The notes below the pieces were generated by a model. The model had not been told where the DNA came from and did not search any database. It saw only the letters and a program-made list of their open reading frames with translations. 6,280 nt of DNA from NIOZ-UU13 sp032250555 (lineage in GTDB: Bacteria > Planctomycetota > Phycisphaerae > Sedimentisphaerales > Anaerobacaceae). Of this stretch, positions 5,143-6,280 are shown piece by piece. The stretch lies in assembly GCA_032250555.1 (NCBI GenBank), contig JAVVFI010000330.1, positions 1 to 6,280 on the forward strand. The letters are read 5' to 3'. Position 1 is the first letter of the stretch; each line of letters starts with the position of its first letter. The translations under genes and the position numbers were made by a program.

Positions 5143-6075
5143 TCAGTGCATTTCTGCTTCACATTTACCAATGGCAGGTCTGTAAAAATTAAACTGGACG
5201 TTCGGGTGATCGGACAGAAGAGACATCGGTACCGAGCTGTCGGCGAGTTTTTTACTTATCATAAGAGTTGTAAGTCTCATCCCAAAAGGATTATCGTGTG
5301 TGCCAGCCTGCCATATCGAGACTTTTTCGGCCTGCCATGTTTGGACGGGGCCGACGGTAATAGCTTGAGTCGGCACGCCGGTAACCACGCCGCCACCGCT
5401 TGTTCGGGCATTCTGCATAATAGTGACGGGGTGTAAATCCACGACTCTTGTTGTGAGCTTTCGAAATTCTTCAGGAGTTGGCGGGGCGTCCTTATATTTA
5501 CCTTCCCGCTTTAGGGGATCATTGAATGCCCAGTGTTTAATATCACCCTGGCCACCCTGCATAACCAGACAGCGGACACCTTCCCAGCTATGAATGTACT
5601 GTGTCGTATCGGCTTTTGGGAAATGGATATTGGATTCGGGCATTTTCAGGGTGTCATCAATTCTGTTGAAACACAGCTCCATGTCCGCTTTTGCGAAGGA
5701 CAAAGGATGTGAGAAGGGGACTTCGGTGCCGTCCAAATACCATTCATCCATGCCCCAGAAATGAGCGTTTTTGAGGTTCAGCTTCAATTCGTTAACGAGC
5801 CTTGCTACGAGAGGAAGCTGTTCGGTCGGGCCGATCGGTCCACAGATACCGGCCGGGTTGTCAGCCGTGGCCTGCTGCCAGGAGGTGATGTACTCAAGGG
5901 CTTCTGCCAGGTAAAAATCTTCGAGACTGTCATAGAAGACGACCTTGAAACCTTCTCTGCTCAGAGAGGCCATGTCCTCGGCGGTGAGTTTAGCTGCGTC
6001 GTTGAGGATTTCGTCATCGAGTGTCGTATAATCCCACCACTGCGGCGCCAACATACTGATTTTTCTTGCCATCAT
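5143..6075 (-). CDS. NagB-family (glucosamine-6-phosphate deaminase/isomerase-like) protein
   Basis: The 310-residue product has the NagB/6-phosphogluconolactonase fold. Compared with E. coli NagB: CGPIGPTEQLPL (78-89) stands at the phosphate-binding GGTPLGTY loop; WGMDEW (107-112) matches FNMDEY, with D110 equivalent to catalytic D72; GGQGDIKHWAFNDP (174-187) matches GGVGNDGHIAFNEP; AITVGPVQTWQAEKVSIW (238-255) matches the TVGVGTLLDAEEV strand; and LSDHPNVQF matches LQLHPKAIM. Of the ring-opening triad D141/H143/E148, His is kept (H181) but Asp becomes I179 and Glu becomes D186. The 41-residue-plus N-terminal lead is longer than in NagB (266 aa in E. coli). This suggests a related isomerase, deaminase or lactonase reaction on a different sugar phosphate, not a plain NagB. 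AAGGAG lies 4 nt before the first ATG and 7 nt before the second (6072), so the second may be used. It starts 8 nt after the upstream gene. Confidence 0.8.
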   Translation of the reverse strand: MMARKISMLAPQWWDYTTLDDEILNDAAKLTAEDMASLSREGFKVVFYDSLEDFYLAEALEYITSWQQATADNPAGICGPIGPTEQLPLVARLVNELKLNLKNAHFWGMDEWYLDGTEVPFSHPLSFAKADMELCFNRIDDTLKMPESNIHFPKADTTQYIHSWEGVRCLVMQGGQGDIKHWAFNDPLKREGKYKDAPPTPEEFRKLTTRVVDLHPVTIMQNARTSGGGVVTGVPTQAITVGPVQTWQAEKVSIWQAGTHDNPFGMRLTTLMISKKLADSSVPMSLLSDHPNVQFNFYRPAIGKCEAEMH

Positions 6076-6079
6076 TACT

Positions 6080-6085
6080 CTCCTT
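6080..6085 (-). promoter_or_regulatory. Ribosome binding site AAGGAG for the NagB-like gene
   Basis: AAGGAG overlaps the TAA stop of the upstream gene (TAAGGAG). Spacing is 4 nt to the ATG at 6075 and 7 nt to the adjacent ATG at 6072; the second spacing is closer to optimal. The overlap with the stop codon suggests translational coupling within the operon. Confidence 0.6.
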
Positions 6086-6280
6086 ATACAATGTGGGCCA
6101 GGTCTCCAAGCTCAGTCTTAAGTATATTGTCCTGCGGATATGCATGACCAAGATGCTGTCTGAAACCTTCTGCATATTGTGAGTTTATTTCCCGCCCTCT
6201 CTCGGTGCCTAACTTCTTCATCGAAATGACATAATCATCTGTGCCATGATGTTTCAAAAGCCAGTGCCGCTGACTTTCGT
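6084..6280 (-). CDS. C-terminal part of an unrecognised protein, first visible gene of the operon; 5' end outside the window
   Basis: One minus-strand frame is open from the right edge to a TAA at 6084-6086, giving 64 residues (beginning ESQRHWLLKHHGTDDYVISM and ending LKTELGDLAHIV). The other two frames on this strand are closed by stops within the first 45 bases. The segment is mostly hydrophilic and probably helical, with two noticeable stretches, KLGTERGREINSQYAEGF and RQHLGHAYPQDN, that look like a conserved protein end, but I do not recognise the family. No membrane segment is seen. The stop overlaps the ribosome binding site of the NagB-like gene 8 nt before its start, so it almost certainly belongs to the same operon and may act in the same sugar pathway. 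Confidence 0.75.
   Translation of the reverse strand, partial: ESQRHWLLKHHGTDDYVISMKKLGTERGREINSQYAEGFRQHLGHAYPQDNILKTELGDLAHIV

Noticed and set aside
5761..6147. Plus-strand open frame of 128 codons opposite the NagB-like gene
   Set aside because: It is antisense to a supported gene and its upstream neighbour, with no domain signal.

Overview
The window looks like part of a bacterial chromosome from an environmental, probably anaerobic or sediment-type lineage. My best guess is Planctomycetota (Phycisphaerae-like). This rests only on the general look of the proteins and the mid-range GC, not on a marker gene, so it is a weak inference. There is no rRNA, tRNA, CRISPR array or recognisable phage gene.

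Layout: positions 1 to about 378 are the right end of an IS3-family insertion sequence, with the last 112 codons of its transposase on the + strand. Facing it, a small minus-strand gene (336-794) encodes a protein with one clear and one probable IF2_N-like helical domain. Its last dozen codons and its stop codon appear to come from the IS end, so it is probably a 3'-truncated gene. Positions 795-1510 contain no credible gene. Instead they hold a cluster of short palindromic, dispersed-repeat-like sequences, one of which may also act as a transcription terminator.

From 6280 down to 1511 a tight minus-strand operon fills the rest. In transcription order it encodes: the C-terminus of an unrecognised protein; a NagB-family (glucosamine-6-phosphate deaminase/isomerase-like) protein with an altered active-site loop; a PfkB-family sugar kinase; a DUF4432 protein (aldose-1-epimerase-like fold); and a long-chain mannitol-1-phosphate-dehydrogenase-like polyol dehydrogenase. 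Gaps are 8, 36 (or 18, depending on the start) and 30 nt, followed by a 1-nt overlap.

Together the operon genes suggest handling of a phosphorylated sugar, amino sugar or sugar alcohol: a mutarotase-type protein, a kinase, an aldose/ketose isomerase or deaminase, and an NAD(P)-dependent polyol (phosphate) dehydrogenase. No transporter or regulator is visible, and the substrate cannot be read from the sequence. The most interesting points are the non-canonical NagB-like enzyme within this gene set, the IF2_N-like protein whose tail is supplied by an IS, and the repeat cluster between the two regions.
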